The notes under the pieces were generated by a model. It saw only the letters and a program-made list of their open reading frames with translations, had not been told where the DNA came from and made no database searches. From Sedimenticola sp. (GTDB lineage: Bacteria > Pseudomonadota > Gammaproteobacteria > Chromatiales > Chromatiaceae): DNA of 6,191 nt. The stretch is from positions 1 through 6,191 of the forward strand of contig JAUUYI010000140.1 in assembly GCA_030590525.1 (NCBI GenBank), in the 5' to 3' direction. Positions 1 to 5,177 of the stretch are shown here, one piece after another; positions within the stretch are counted from its first letter, which is position 1, and each line of letters begins with the position of its first letter. Made by a program: the position numbers and the translations under genes.

Positions 1-94
1 ACCAAGGACCAAGGACCAAGGACCAAGGACCAAGGACCAAGGACCAAGGACCAAGGACCAAGGACCAAGGACCAAGGACCAAGGACCAAGGACC
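1..94 (+). repeat. Heptamer tandem repeat, 13 full copies of ACCAAGG (phase AGGACCA)
   Basis: Thirteen perfect 7-bp units plus three bases run from the first base of the window to position 94, where the pattern breaks to CCGG. The array is cut by the window edge, so its full length is unknown. Read as AGGACCA it has the form AGG-NNC-N shared with the AGGTACT arrays beyond dnaQ and fnr and with AGGACCT beyond mltD. No copy differs from the others, which suggests recent slippage expansion. Because 7 is not a multiple of 3 and no gene covers it, it is read as an intergenic microsatellite-like array. Confidence 0.97.
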
Positions 95-99
95 CGGTT

Positions 100-125
100 T
101 AGAATGGTTCTATCTTTGTTTTTTT
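100..125 (+). terminator. Possible intrinsic terminator for a rightward gene off the left edge
   Basis: A 5-bp stem TAGAA/TTCTA (100-104 with 108-112) and loop TGG are followed by a pyrimidine-rich stretch with seven consecutive T (119-125). The stem is short and AT-rich, so termination would be weak. The orientation suits a plus-strand gene ending before the window, convergent with mltD; that gene itself is not visible. Confidence 0.35.
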
Positions 126-130
126 CTTTT

Positions 131-184
131 CCTAGGTCCTGCCTTTATCCTAGGTCCTGCCTTTATCCTAGGTCCTGCTTTTAA
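131..184 (-). repeat. 18-bp direct repeat, three copies, overlapping the mltD stop codon
   Basis: Two identical 18-bp units (131-148, 149-166) and a third copy matching 16 of 18 bases (167-184) lie head to tail. On the minus strand each unit reads AGGACCT + AGGATAA + AGGC, i.e. two heptamers of the AGG-N4 type plus a 4-base remainder. The third copy lies in the end of mltD and provides its TAG stop (168-170) and the codons for the last residues S-R-T. Each copy carries the palindrome CCTAGG. Confidence 0.93.
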
Positions 185-1613
185 CCCACACCACCAGTTT
201 CTGACCGGGGCGCAGAGTGCTTTTGGGCGAGATACCGTTCCAGCGTGCCAGGGTCTTGTAGTTTACATGGTAGCTTCTGGCGATATCCCAGAGATTGTCC
301 CCGGGTTGCACGGCATGGGTGACCCTCTTATTACTGTGATTGTTGCTCTGGGGCAGGGCCAGGCGCTGCCCGTTAGCCAGCGTATAGCGGTCGGGTGGCT
401 GGCTGGAGAGAGGGATCAGCAGGTGTTTTCCGGCACGGATGCGATTCCCTTTCAGACGGTTGATCTGCTTCAGCATCCCTAGAGTGATGCCGTGACGGCT
501 TGCGATACTACCCAGATTATCGCCGTTGCGTATCCGGTAACGCTTCCATTGCAGACGCTTGTCGGGAGCCAGGTGTGACAGCCTGGTGTTGAAACGGTCC
601 ACCCGGCCGATGGGCAGGTTGATGCGATGAGGCCCCTCCGGGTCAGTGGCCCAGCGCTTGAAGCCGGGGTTGAGCAGGAGGAGCTCATCGAACTGCATTC
701 CGGCTATCTCTGCTGCCAGGGTCAAGTCGAGCTGGCTGCCGATCTCAACAGTCGAGAAATAGGGCTGGTCAGGGATGGGTGTCAGGGCCAGGCCGTAGCT
801 TTCGGGCGATGCCACCACCTTCGCTACCGCCAGCAGTCGGGGAACGTAGCCCTCGGTCTCCCTCGGTAGATCCAGGGACCAGAAATCGGTGGCCTTCCCC
901 TGCTTCCGGTTGTTTCGTATGGCGCGTCCCACGTTACCGGCGCCGGCGTTGTAGGAGGCGAGGGCCAGCTCCCAGTCTCCGTCAAATTGTGCTGCCAGCG
1001 ATGAGAGGTAATCGAGCGCCGCCCGGGTAGCTGCCACCACGTCCCGGCGCCCATCGTACCACCAGTCTTGCTTCAGCCCATACATTCTGCCGGTAGAGGG
1101 TATGAACTGCCAGAGTCCAGAGGCATGCCCTGGTGAGTAGGCGAACGGTTGGAAGGCGCTCTCCACCACTGGCAGCAGAGCCAGCTCCATCGGCATCCCG
1201 CGCTTCTCGACCTCCTCCACGATGAAATAGAGGTAAGGACGGGCATGCCGGCGGACCCGTTCCAGGTAATCCCGGTGGGAGGCAATCCAGCTTATCTCAT
1301 GCTCCACCCGGCGGTTGTCTGGAACCCGCAGCTGGTAGCCTCTGCGAATGCGATCCCAGAGGTCGCTTGTCTGCAGGCCGCTCCCCGGATTCTGGCTGAT
1401 TATTGGAGTGGATGCCTCCAGACCGCCGCTGGTACCCAAACTGAGGAGAGGGGTGTTTTCGGAGTCGGTCTGCTCCAGGGGTGTTTGCTGTGCCACAGTG
1501 GGAGAGGTGGCGCCTGTGGGCTGGCGAACCGTAAGGCCGCCTGTGCAGCCGACGAGTGCGACAGCCAGGAGGATGGATACAAAAGGTGAAAACAGGGTTC
1601 TGGAAAAAGGCAT
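168..1613 (-). CDS. mltD: Membrane-bound lytic murein transglycosylase D (lipoprotein, two LysM domains)
   Basis: MltD cleaves the MurNAc-GlcNAc bond of peptidoglycan to give 1,6-anhydromuropeptides, acting in the periplasm from the outer membrane. The 481-residue product starts with a lipoprotein signal peptide: hydrophobic residues 11-22 and lipobox L-V-G-C with Cys23 as the predicted lipidation site. Residues 24-85 are a low-complexity linker. The SLT domain spans about 120-275, with predicted catalytic Glu151 in PVVESAF, then GLWQFIPSTG (166-175) and the A-S-Y-N-A-G-A-G-N segment (219-227). Two LysM peptidoglycan-binding domains follow at about 358-401 and 432-477. Length is close to the E. 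coli protein (about 450). The ATG at 1613 immediately precedes the signal peptide; only a weak AGAG lies upstream. The last residues (S-R-T) and stop codon come from an intergenic 18-bp repeat. It is divergent from the yafS-like gene, and gloB, its neighbour in E. coli and Pseudomonas, is not between them. Confidence 0.96.
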   Translation of the reverse strand: MPFSRTLFSPFVSILLAVALVGCTGGLTVRQPTGATSPTVAQQTPLEQTDSENTPLLSLGTSGGLEASTPIISQNPGSGLQTSDLWDRIRRGYQLRVPDNRRVEHEISWIASHRDYLERVRRHARPYLYFIVEEVEKRGMPMELALLPVVESAFQPFAYSPGHASGLWQFIPSTGRMYGLKQDWWYDGRRDVVAATRAALDYLSSLAAQFDGDWELALASYNAGAGNVGRAIRNNRKQGKATDFWSLDLPRETEGYVPRLLAVAKVVASPESYGLALTPIPDQPYFSTVEIGSQLDLTLAAEIAGMQFDELLLLNPGFKRWATDPEGPHRINLPIGRVDRFNTRLSHLAPDKRLQWKRYRIRNGDNLGSIASRHGITLGMLKQINRLKGNRIRAGKHLLIPLSSQPPDRYTLANGQRLALPQSNNHSNKRVTHAVQPGDNLWDIARSYHVNYKTLARWNGISPKSTLRPGQKLVVWVKSRT

Positions 1614-1647
1614 TCGATCTCTACTGTGTGTTCACCATTGATGCGGG

Positions 1648-1676
1648 AATATACGGGAACCAGGGTTGTTTTTCCA
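1648..1676 (-). promoter_or_regulatory. Candidate sigma-70 promoter for mltD
   Basis: On the minus strand, TGGAAA (1676-1671, 4/6 to the -35 consensus) and TATATT (1653-1648, 5/6 to the -10 consensus) are separated by 17 bp. Transcription would begin near 1641, giving a leader of about 28 nt before the mltD ATG. This comes from consensus matching by eye only. No equally good promoter was seen for the rightward methyltransferase gene in the same 120-bp divergent region. Confidence 0.4.
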
Positions 1677-1733
1677 CCCATGATGAAAGGTATTCGCAGA
1701 TCTGTTGGCATAGGATGGTATTGTTGAGGCACA

Positions 1734-2519
1734 ATGTGGGGCATGGGCAAACAGGGATTCTGCACAGCAGAAAGCGATCTTGGTCAAGCCCTGGAGCGCT
1801 GGTTCAGCAGATCTCCGGGTCGCGACCTGTTGCGACAGGAGCAAGTCAGCCTGGAGGCCGTTTTGTCCCGGCTGTTCGGCTATTATCTGCTGCAGGTCGG
1901 TTTTCCCGTGTTCCAGATCACTCCGGGACTGGCGGGCAGGATAAGATCTGTGGTGCTGCTCATGCCGGAGCTTCCTACTCGCCCCACACCGCCAGGCTGG
2001 GTGTGTGGCAATCCGCTCCAGCTGCCGGTTGCAAGCGACAGCGGGGATGCCGTGCTGTTGCAGCATACACTGGATTTTTCCGTCCATCCAAGGCAACTGC
2101 TGCGCGAGGCCGAGCGGGTACTGGTACCTGAAGGGCGTCTGATCATCGTCGGATTCAATCCCTGGAGCCTGTGGGGGGGGTGGCACCTGTTTCTCCGACC
2201 CGCCGGAGGTGTCCCCTGGTGTGGCCACTTTCTCTCACAGCACCGCCTGCATGACTGGCTCTCTCTGTTGGGGTTCGATCTGGAAGAAACCAAATCGCTG
2301 ATGTTCAAACCACCCATCAGGCAGCCTGTGTTGACGACGCGGCTGCAGTGGCTGGAAGAGTTTGGCACGCGCGGCTGGCCTCTGCTGGGTGGTGTCTATA
2401 TCATCCAGGCAGTAAAACGGGTTTCTACACTGGTCCCGTTGAAGCCATACTGGACATTGCGCCGGGCCCTGCTGGGTGGCCCTGGCATCGAACCAACGAC
2501 GAGGAGTATGCGTGACTGA
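1734..2519 (+). CDS. yafS: YafS-like SAM-dependent methyltransferase (Methyltransf_11 type)
   Basis: This is a 261-residue class I methyltransferase-fold protein of the YafS group, encoded next to rnhA and dnaQ in many gammaproteobacteria; substrate unknown. Family marks: the N-terminal W-F-(T/S)-x-(P)-x-G-x-x-L-L segment (23-33), FGYYLLQVG (48-56) where a standard class I enzyme has its glycine-rich SAM loop, the L-P-(x)n-D-A-V-L-L-Q-H-T stretch (97-112), [13 protein letters not shown] (122-134) and [12 protein letters not shown] (137-148). The classical G-x-G-x-G motif is absent; E. coli YafS, as I recall it, also has LLKIG there, so this appears to be a family trait rather than damage. A GAGG lies 4 nt before ATG 1734, a rather short spacing; ATG 1743 is an alternative. 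The stop TGA overlaps the rnhA start, indicating co-transcription and translational coupling. A run of eight G (2173-2180) lies within the gene without breaking the frame. Confidence 0.82.
   Translation: MWGMGKQGFCTAESDLGQALERWFSRSPGRDLLRQEQVSLEAVLSRLFGYYLLQVGFPVFQITPGLAGRIRSVVLLMPELPTRPTPPGWVCGNPLQLPVASDSGDAVLLQHTLDFSVHPRQLLREAERVLVPEGRLIIVGFNPWSLWGGWHLFLRPAGGVPWCGHFLSQHRLHDWLSLLGFDLEETKSLMFKPPIRQPVLTTRLQWLEEFGTRGWPLLGGVYIIQAVKRVSTLVPLKPYWTLRRALLGGPGIEPTTRSMRD
2501..2506 (+). promoter_or_regulatory. Ribosome binding site fixing the GTG start of rnhA
   Basis: GAGGAG ends 5 nt before the GTG at 2512. An upstream in-frame ATG (2476) would add 12 residues absent from the RNase HI family and has no comparable site. 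With the GTG start the active-site residues fall at exactly the E. coli numbers. Confidence 0.85.
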
Positions 2520-2961
2520 CAAGGTCGAGATATACACAGATGGGGCCTGCAAGGGCAATCCTGGCCCTGGGGGTTGGGGGGCTCTGCTGCGCTTCAGGGA
2601 CCAGGAGCGGGAGTTGTTCGGGGGCGAACCCATCACTACCAATAACCGCATGGAACTGATGGCAGTGATTCAGGCGCTCTCCTCACTGACCCGCAGCTCT
2701 GCCGTACGTGTGACCACGGACTCTCAGTATGTAAAAAAGGGCATTACTGAATGGATCAGAAACTGGAAGCGTAATGGCTGGCGTACCGCCAGCCGTAAAC
2801 CGGTAAAGAACAGTGATCTCTGGAAGCAGCTGGACCAGCTGGTGGCCAGCCACAATGTGAAATGGGCCTGGGTAAAGGGCCACAGCGGTCACCCGGAGAA
2901 CGAGCAGGCGGATGACCTGGCCAACCGGGGGATTGAGGAGATGCAGGCAGGGCACTCCTGA
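2512..2961 (+). CDS. rnhA: Ribonuclease HI
   Basis: RNase HI cuts the RNA strand of RNA-DNA hybrids, removing R-loops and helping remove primers during replication in the cytoplasm. The 149-residue product begins [20 protein letters not shown] and carries the complete two-metal active site: Asp10, Glu48 (in NNRMEL), Asp70 (in TTDSQYV), His124 (in KGHSGH) and Asp134 (in EQADDLA), all at E. coli positions. The basic handle segment is present at about 80-100 ([10 protein letters not shown] and following). E. coli RNase HI has 155 residues, so this is full length. The GTG start overlaps the end of the yafS-like gene by 8 nt and dnaQ begins 15 nt after the stop, so the three genes probably form one operon. 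Here rnhA and dnaQ run in the same direction, whereas in E. coli they are divergent. Confidence 0.97.
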   Translation: MTDKVEIYTDGACKGNPGPGGWGALLRFRDQERELFGGEPITTNNRMELMAVIQALSSLTRSSAVRVTTDSQYVKKGITEWIRNWKRNGWRTASRKPVKNSDLWKQLDQLVASHNVKWAWVKGHSGHPENEQADDLANRGIEEMQAGHS

Positions 2962-2976
2962 CTTCTGACTCAAAAC

Positions 2977-3693
2977 ATGCGCCAAATCGTACTGGACACA
3001 GAAACCACCGGCCTGGAGCCATCACAGGGGCATCGGATCATCGAAATCGGATGTGTGGAGATGCTCGACCGGCGCCTGACCGGGAATAACTTCCACCAAT
3101 ATCTGCAGCCGGACCGGGAGATCGACCGGGCGGCGGTGGACGTACATGGCATCACCAACGGGTTTCTGGCCGACAAGCCCCGCTTTACAGACCTGGTCGA
3201 CGACTTCATGACGTATATCCAGGGATCAGAATTGATCATCCACAATGCGCCGTTCGATGTGGGTTTCATCAACCACGAATTGAGGATGCTGAATCGGGAG
3301 TGCCCTGAGCTCGCCAACTGTTGCACCATCACCGACACGCTGGCGCTGGCAAAGAAGAAGCATCCCGGGCAGCGCAACAGCCTGGATGCCCTGTGCCGCC
3401 GCTACGATATCGATAACAGCCATCGTGCGCTGCACGGCGCGCTACTGGATGCGGAGATCCTGGCCGACGTCTATCTGATTATGACCGGTGGGCAGGGGGC
3501 GCTGTCACTGGACCCTCTCCAGGGGGGCGGAGGTGCTCACTCTATGTCCGCGATACGCCGCCTCGATCCGGGGAGGCCTGCGCTCAAGGTGATCAGGGCA
3601 TCAGAGGAGGAACTGGCGCTGCACCAGAGTCGCCTGCAGACCATTGACCAGGCGAGTAACGGGAGTTGTCTCTGGGAGAAAAGCAGGTACTAG
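2977..3693 (+). CDS. dnaQ: DNA polymerase III epsilon subunit, 3'-5' proofreading exonuclease
   Basis: DnaQ removes mismatched 3' ends during replication and binds the alpha subunit of DNA polymerase III. The 238-residue protein has a DEDDh exonuclease domain at about 1-172: Exo I Asp7 and Glu9 in LDTETTG, Exo II Asp94 in APFDVGF, Exo III His153 and Asp158 in ALHGALLDAE. A glycine-rich linker (173-190) leads to the C-terminal alpha-binding tail ending near G-S-C-L-W (229-233), as in E. coli, where the protein ends soon after the same motif. The final residues E-K-S-R-Y and the TAG stop run into the AGGTACT heptamer array, so the C-terminus appears to be set by the repeat. No Shine-Dalgarno sequence is evident before the ATG at 2977, which lies 15 nt after the rnhA stop; coupling to rnhA translation is likely. 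Confidence 0.97.
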   Translation: MRQIVLDTETTGLEPSQGHRIIEIGCVEMLDRRLTGNNFHQYLQPDREIDRAAVDVHGITNGFLADKPRFTDLVDDFMTYIQGSELIIHNAPFDVGFINHELRMLNRECPELANCCTITDTLALAKKKHPGQRNSLDALCRRYDIDNSHRALHGALLDAEILADVYLIMTGGQGALSLDPLQGGGGAHSMSAIRRLDPGRPALKVIRASEEELALHQSRLQTIDQASNGSCLWEKSRY

Positions 3694-3708
3694 GTACTAG
3701 GTACTAGG
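3685..3708 (+). repeat. AGGTACT heptamer array at the dnaQ 3' end
   Basis: Three perfect AGGTACT units (3685-3691, 3692-3698, 3699-3705) plus AGG. The first unit lies inside dnaQ: AGG and TAC encode its last two residues, and T plus the next AG form the stop codon. The 18-mer starting at C3684 (to 3701) is repeated exactly on the opposite strand at 4015-3998, beyond fnr. Confidence 0.96.
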
Positions 3709-3711
3709 ATC

Positions 3712-3729
3712 GAGGAAAACCTCTTTTTT
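3712..3729 (+). terminator. Probable short intrinsic terminator of the yafS-rnhA-dnaQ unit
   Basis: GAGG-AAAA-CCTC (3712-3723) forms a 4-bp stem with a tetraloop, directly followed by six T (3724-3729), 18 bases after the dnaQ stop. The stem is shorter than a typical terminator, so efficiency is uncertain, but position and T-run are right. Confidence 0.5.
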
Positions 3730-3751
3730 AATCCCCTCACCCTGTTCCTCG

Positions 3752-3771
3752 GTAACTGCTCCCTGCGTTAC
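3752..3771 (+). repeat. Hairpin with GTAAC/GTTAC arms and a TCCC loop
   Basis: GTAAC (3752-3756) pairs with GTTAC (3767-3771) around an interior containing TCCC. It sits 8 bases before another TCCC-loop hairpin and may belong to the same small-palindrome family. The inner pairing is imperfect. Confidence 0.4.
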
Positions 3772-3779
3772 TCTACCTC

Positions 3780-3793
3780 CTGCATCCCTGCAG
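3780..3793 (+). repeat. Mini-hairpin CTGCA-TCCC-TGCAG
   Basis: A perfect 5-bp stem closes a TCCC loop. Two hairpins near 6130-6165 share the same CA-TCC(C)-TG core when read on the minus strand, with different but still complementary outer stem bases. Confidence 0.65.
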
Positions 3794-3870
3794 TCGTCTC
3801 TCGAAGGGAGAGGGGACCCTTCGTTGGGGTTGTGGTGAGGAGAAATCCGCCGGAGGAGCAAAGATTTTTT

Positions 3871-3895
3871 CGTTCCCACGCTCTGCGTGGAAACG
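3871..3895. repeat. Palindromic repeat of the CGTTCCCACGC-TCT-GCGTGGGAACG type
   Basis: Eleven-base arms (3871-3881 and 3885-3895) pair with one mismatch (A3891) around loop TCT. This palindrome resembles a short repeat I recall from intergenic regions of many proteobacteria. A run of six T precedes it on the plus strand rather than following it, so it is not a good terminator on either strand. Confidence 0.7.
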
Positions 3896-3997
3896 CCACA
3901 TAGCAGTGTGAGAGTTGAATTACTAACCAGATCTTCAACAACGGGTCCCCTCTCCCCCCGGGAGAGGGACAGGGTGAGGGGGATCAAGCGAGCTTTT

Positions 3998-4014
3998 CCT
4001 AGTACCTAGTACCT
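3998..4014 (-). repeat. AGGTACT heptamer array beyond the fnr 3' end
   Basis: On the minus strand this reads AGGTACT AGGTACT AGG, starting 5 nt after the fnr stop codon. It is the inverted counterpart of the array at the dnaQ end; together they frame the 3709-3997 element. Unlike in mltD and dnaQ, the repeat does not enter the coding sequence. Confidence 0.93.
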
Positions 4015-4018
4015 GTAC

Positions 4019-4777
4019 TTATGTAATCTGCCGCCGGTTTTCTTCGCGCTGCTCGCGCCGGAGAATGACGTGAAGCCCTTCAATATTCACCAGCTGTATG
4101 TGTTTCCGCTCCACTTTCAACAACCCCTCATCCTGAAAGCGGGTAAAGAGACGGCTGATGGTTTCCACGGCGAGACCGAGATAGTTTCCAATCTCATGCC
4201 GCGACATGCTCAGGTAGAAATCAAAAGGTGAGAAGCCTCTGCTCTTGAATCGCTGTGAAAGGCTTAGCAGGAAGTCTGCCAGCCGTTCTTCGGCATTTTT
4301 CTTACCCAGCAGGGCAAGCATCTCTTCATCGTGACTGATCTCACGGCTCAGCAGGCGGTACATCTGGTGCTGCAGGCTGGGGATGGTACTGCTCAATTCC
4401 ACGAACTGGGAGAATGGGATCTCACACACGGCTGAGGTCTCCAGTACCTTGGCAGAGCAGTGATGCCGTCCTTCTTCGATGGCATCCAGCCCGATCAGTT
4501 CACCTGGAAGGTGGAATCCAAGTACCTGTTCGCCACCATCTTCGTTGGGTGCGTAGGTCTTGACCGAGCCAGTCTTGACTACATAGAGGTAGTTGAATCT
4601 GTCACTCTCCATGAATAGATGATCACCCCTGTGCAGTGGGCGGCTACGCTTGATAATCTTATTCAGCTGTTCTACATCGTCTGGATCCAGGCCCATAGGC
4701 AGGCAGAGCGTAACCAGATTGCACCCTGAACAGGCGATCTTGATATTTTCAAAGGATATTACTGTACGGTCATTCAC
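4019..4777 (-). CDS. fnr: Fnr/Anr-type oxygen-sensing transcriptional regulator
   Basis: Fnr is a global regulator of the aerobic-anaerobic switch: a 4Fe-4S cluster promotes dimerisation and DNA binding without oxygen. From the GTG at 4777 the product has 252 residues (E. coli Fnr 250). Cluster ligands are Cys16, Cys19 and Cys25 (C-x2-C-x5-C) and Cys118 in ETSAVCEIPF, the four-cysteine pattern of true Fnr. A cyclic-nucleotide-like beta-barrel (about 40-125) and dimerisation helix containing ISHDEEMLALLGKKNAEERL lead to a winged helix-turn-helix; the recognition helix V-E-T-I-S-R has Glu205, Ser208 and Arg209, which in E. coli read TTGAT half-sites. Start choice: GTG 4777 has AGGG 7 nt upstream, while the longer frame starts at TTG 4810 with no ribosome site. 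Two perfect Fnr boxes lie upstream. It converges on dnaQ and diverges from the membrane methyltransferase gene. Confidence 0.95.
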   Translation of the reverse strand: MNDRTVISFENIKIACSGCNLVTLCLPMGLDPDDVEQLNKIIKRSRPLHRGDHLFMESDRFNYLYVVKTGSVKTYAPNEDGGEQVLGFHLPGELIGLDAIEEGRHHCSAKVLETSAVCEIPFSQFVELSSTIPSLQHQMYRLLSREISHDEEMLALLGKKNAEERLADFLLSLSQRFKSRGFSPFDFYLSMSRHEIGNYLGLAVETISRLFTRFQDEGLLKVERKHIQLVNIEGLHVILRREQREENRRQIT

Positions 4778-4815
4778 AGAGACGCCCTGGTTATTTTCCG
4801 GATGAGGCAAGAGCT

Positions 4816-4844
4816 ATTGTGCAGTGAGGGTTGATCCAGATCAA
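4816..4844 (-). promoter_or_regulatory. Candidate fnr promoter overlapped by an Fnr box
   Basis: On the minus strand TTGATC (4844-4839, 4/6 to the -35 consensus) and CACAAT (4821-4816, 4/6 to the -10 consensus) are 17 bp apart, predicting a start near 4809. The -35 hexamer is part of the Fnr box at 4831-4844, so bound Fnr would block RNA polymerase. That arrangement suggests anaerobic self-repression, as known for E. coli fnr. Found by eye. Confidence 0.4.
4831..4844. promoter_or_regulatory. Fnr box A, TTGATCCAGATCAA
   Basis: A perfect match to the Fnr consensus TTGAT-N4-ATCAA, centred 60 bp upstream of the fnr GTG and about 28 bp upstream of the predicted transcription start. Its four-base spacer CCAG is the complement of the spacer in the second box. 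Confidence 0.9.
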
Positions 4845-4852
4845 GCTAGTTT

Positions 4853-4866
4853 TTGATCTGGATCAA
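4853..4866. promoter_or_regulatory. Fnr box B, TTGATCTGGATCAA
   Basis: A second perfect TTGAT-N4-ATCAA site, centred 22 bp (about two helical turns) from box A and separated from it by GCTAGTTT. The two boxes are exact reverse complements. It could support cooperative binding, or serve a rightward promoter; no convincing -10 element was found at -41.5 spacing in that direction. Confidence 0.88.
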
Positions 4867-5163
4867 AGATCGTATTTTGCCTTCTGGGGTGTGCGGTTGA
4901 CTCCGGTAACCTCAGGAGGTAGCGTTTCGCTTCGAATTAACCGTCGGACTCCCACATCACGCAGCAGACTTTGCTATTGACCGATTCAGCAAATCAAGAG
5001 AGTTGATGGCGTGGAACAGTGTGACATACAAGGCGGATACGAGTTGCCGCTATCCTGCAACCTGCACTCCGAACTGCTGGAACCGGATGCCGGGTTCTAA
5101 CCGGAAACCACAACATAATCCGGAGTAAACTGTATACCCCGGATTCAGATTATGGATTTTAAT
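4867..5163. other. Intergenic stretch with no supported gene
   Basis: About 300 bases between the Fnr boxes and the ribosome site of the membrane methyltransferase gene. Only short frames are open: ATG 5006 to TAA 5128 (40 codons) and GTG 5011 to TAA 5100 (29 codons), neither with a good ribosome site or a recognisable product. There are GC-rich inverted repeats near 5080-5097 (GAACC/GGTTC) and 5117-5145. It could hold a leader or a decayed gene, but nothing positive supports either. Confidence 0.6.
5117..5145 (+). repeat. Inverted repeat AATCCGG/CCGGATT upstream of the membrane methyltransferase
   Basis: Perfect 7-bp arms (5117-5123 and 5139-5145) with a 15-base spacer that includes the palindrome GTATAC. 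It lies about 30 bases before the start codon, so it may be an operator or part of the leader. No T-run follows, which argues against a terminator. Confidence 0.45.
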
Positions 5164-5177
5164 CAGGAGCAGCCCAT

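Larger units (their letters stand above)
3731..3985. repeat. Nested inverted-repeat intergenic element (MITE-like)
   Basis: Outer arms: ATCCCCTCACCCTGT at 3731-3745 matches the reverse complement of 3970-3984, apart from one extra C. Inner arms: GGGAGAGGGGACCC at 3806-3819 is an exact reverse complement of 3943-3956. The right arm also makes its own hairpin, CCCTCTCCC (3948-3956) with GGGAGAGGG (3960-3968), loop CCC. Words of the type CCCTCACCCTGTCCCTCTCCC occur as dispersed intergenic repeats in many proteobacteria (recalled knowledge). No transposase is present and no target-site duplication was identified. A leftward open frame across it (3987-3697) has the composition expected of repeat DNA and is not a gene. 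Confidence 0.75.

Noticed and set aside
1..184. CRISPR array
   Set aside because: The repeats are 7 and 18 bp in direct tandem without spacers, so they cannot be CRISPR repeats.
1556..2131. Long open frames on the other strand or other frames across mltD and the methyltransferase gene
   Set aside because: They are shadows of the real genes; none gives a recognisable domain or has a ribosome site.
2476..2511. Longer rnhA start at ATG 2476
   Set aside because: It would add 12 residues not seen in RNase HI and lie deep in the preceding gene; GTG 2512 has GAGGAG 5 nt upstream and restores the family numbering of all active-site residues.
3871..3895. Intrinsic terminator for fnr or dnaQ
   Set aside because: The T-run precedes the stem on the plus strand, and on the minus strand the stem is followed by A residues, so neither direction fits.
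3697..3987. Leftward 96-codon open frame in the dnaQ-fnr gap
   Set aside because: It spans the nested inverted repeats and a palindrome, has no ribosome site, and its product is low-complexity translation of repeat DNA.
4778..4810. Longer fnr start at TTG 4810
   Set aside because: TTG is a rare start with no ribosome site before it, and the predicted transcription start lies at about the same position; GTG 4777 has AGGG at 7 nt and gives the usual Fnr length.
5006..5128. 40-codon open frame starting at ATG 5006
   Set aside because: Only a weak AGAG lies close upstream and the product resembles nothing known to me; length is within chance expectation.
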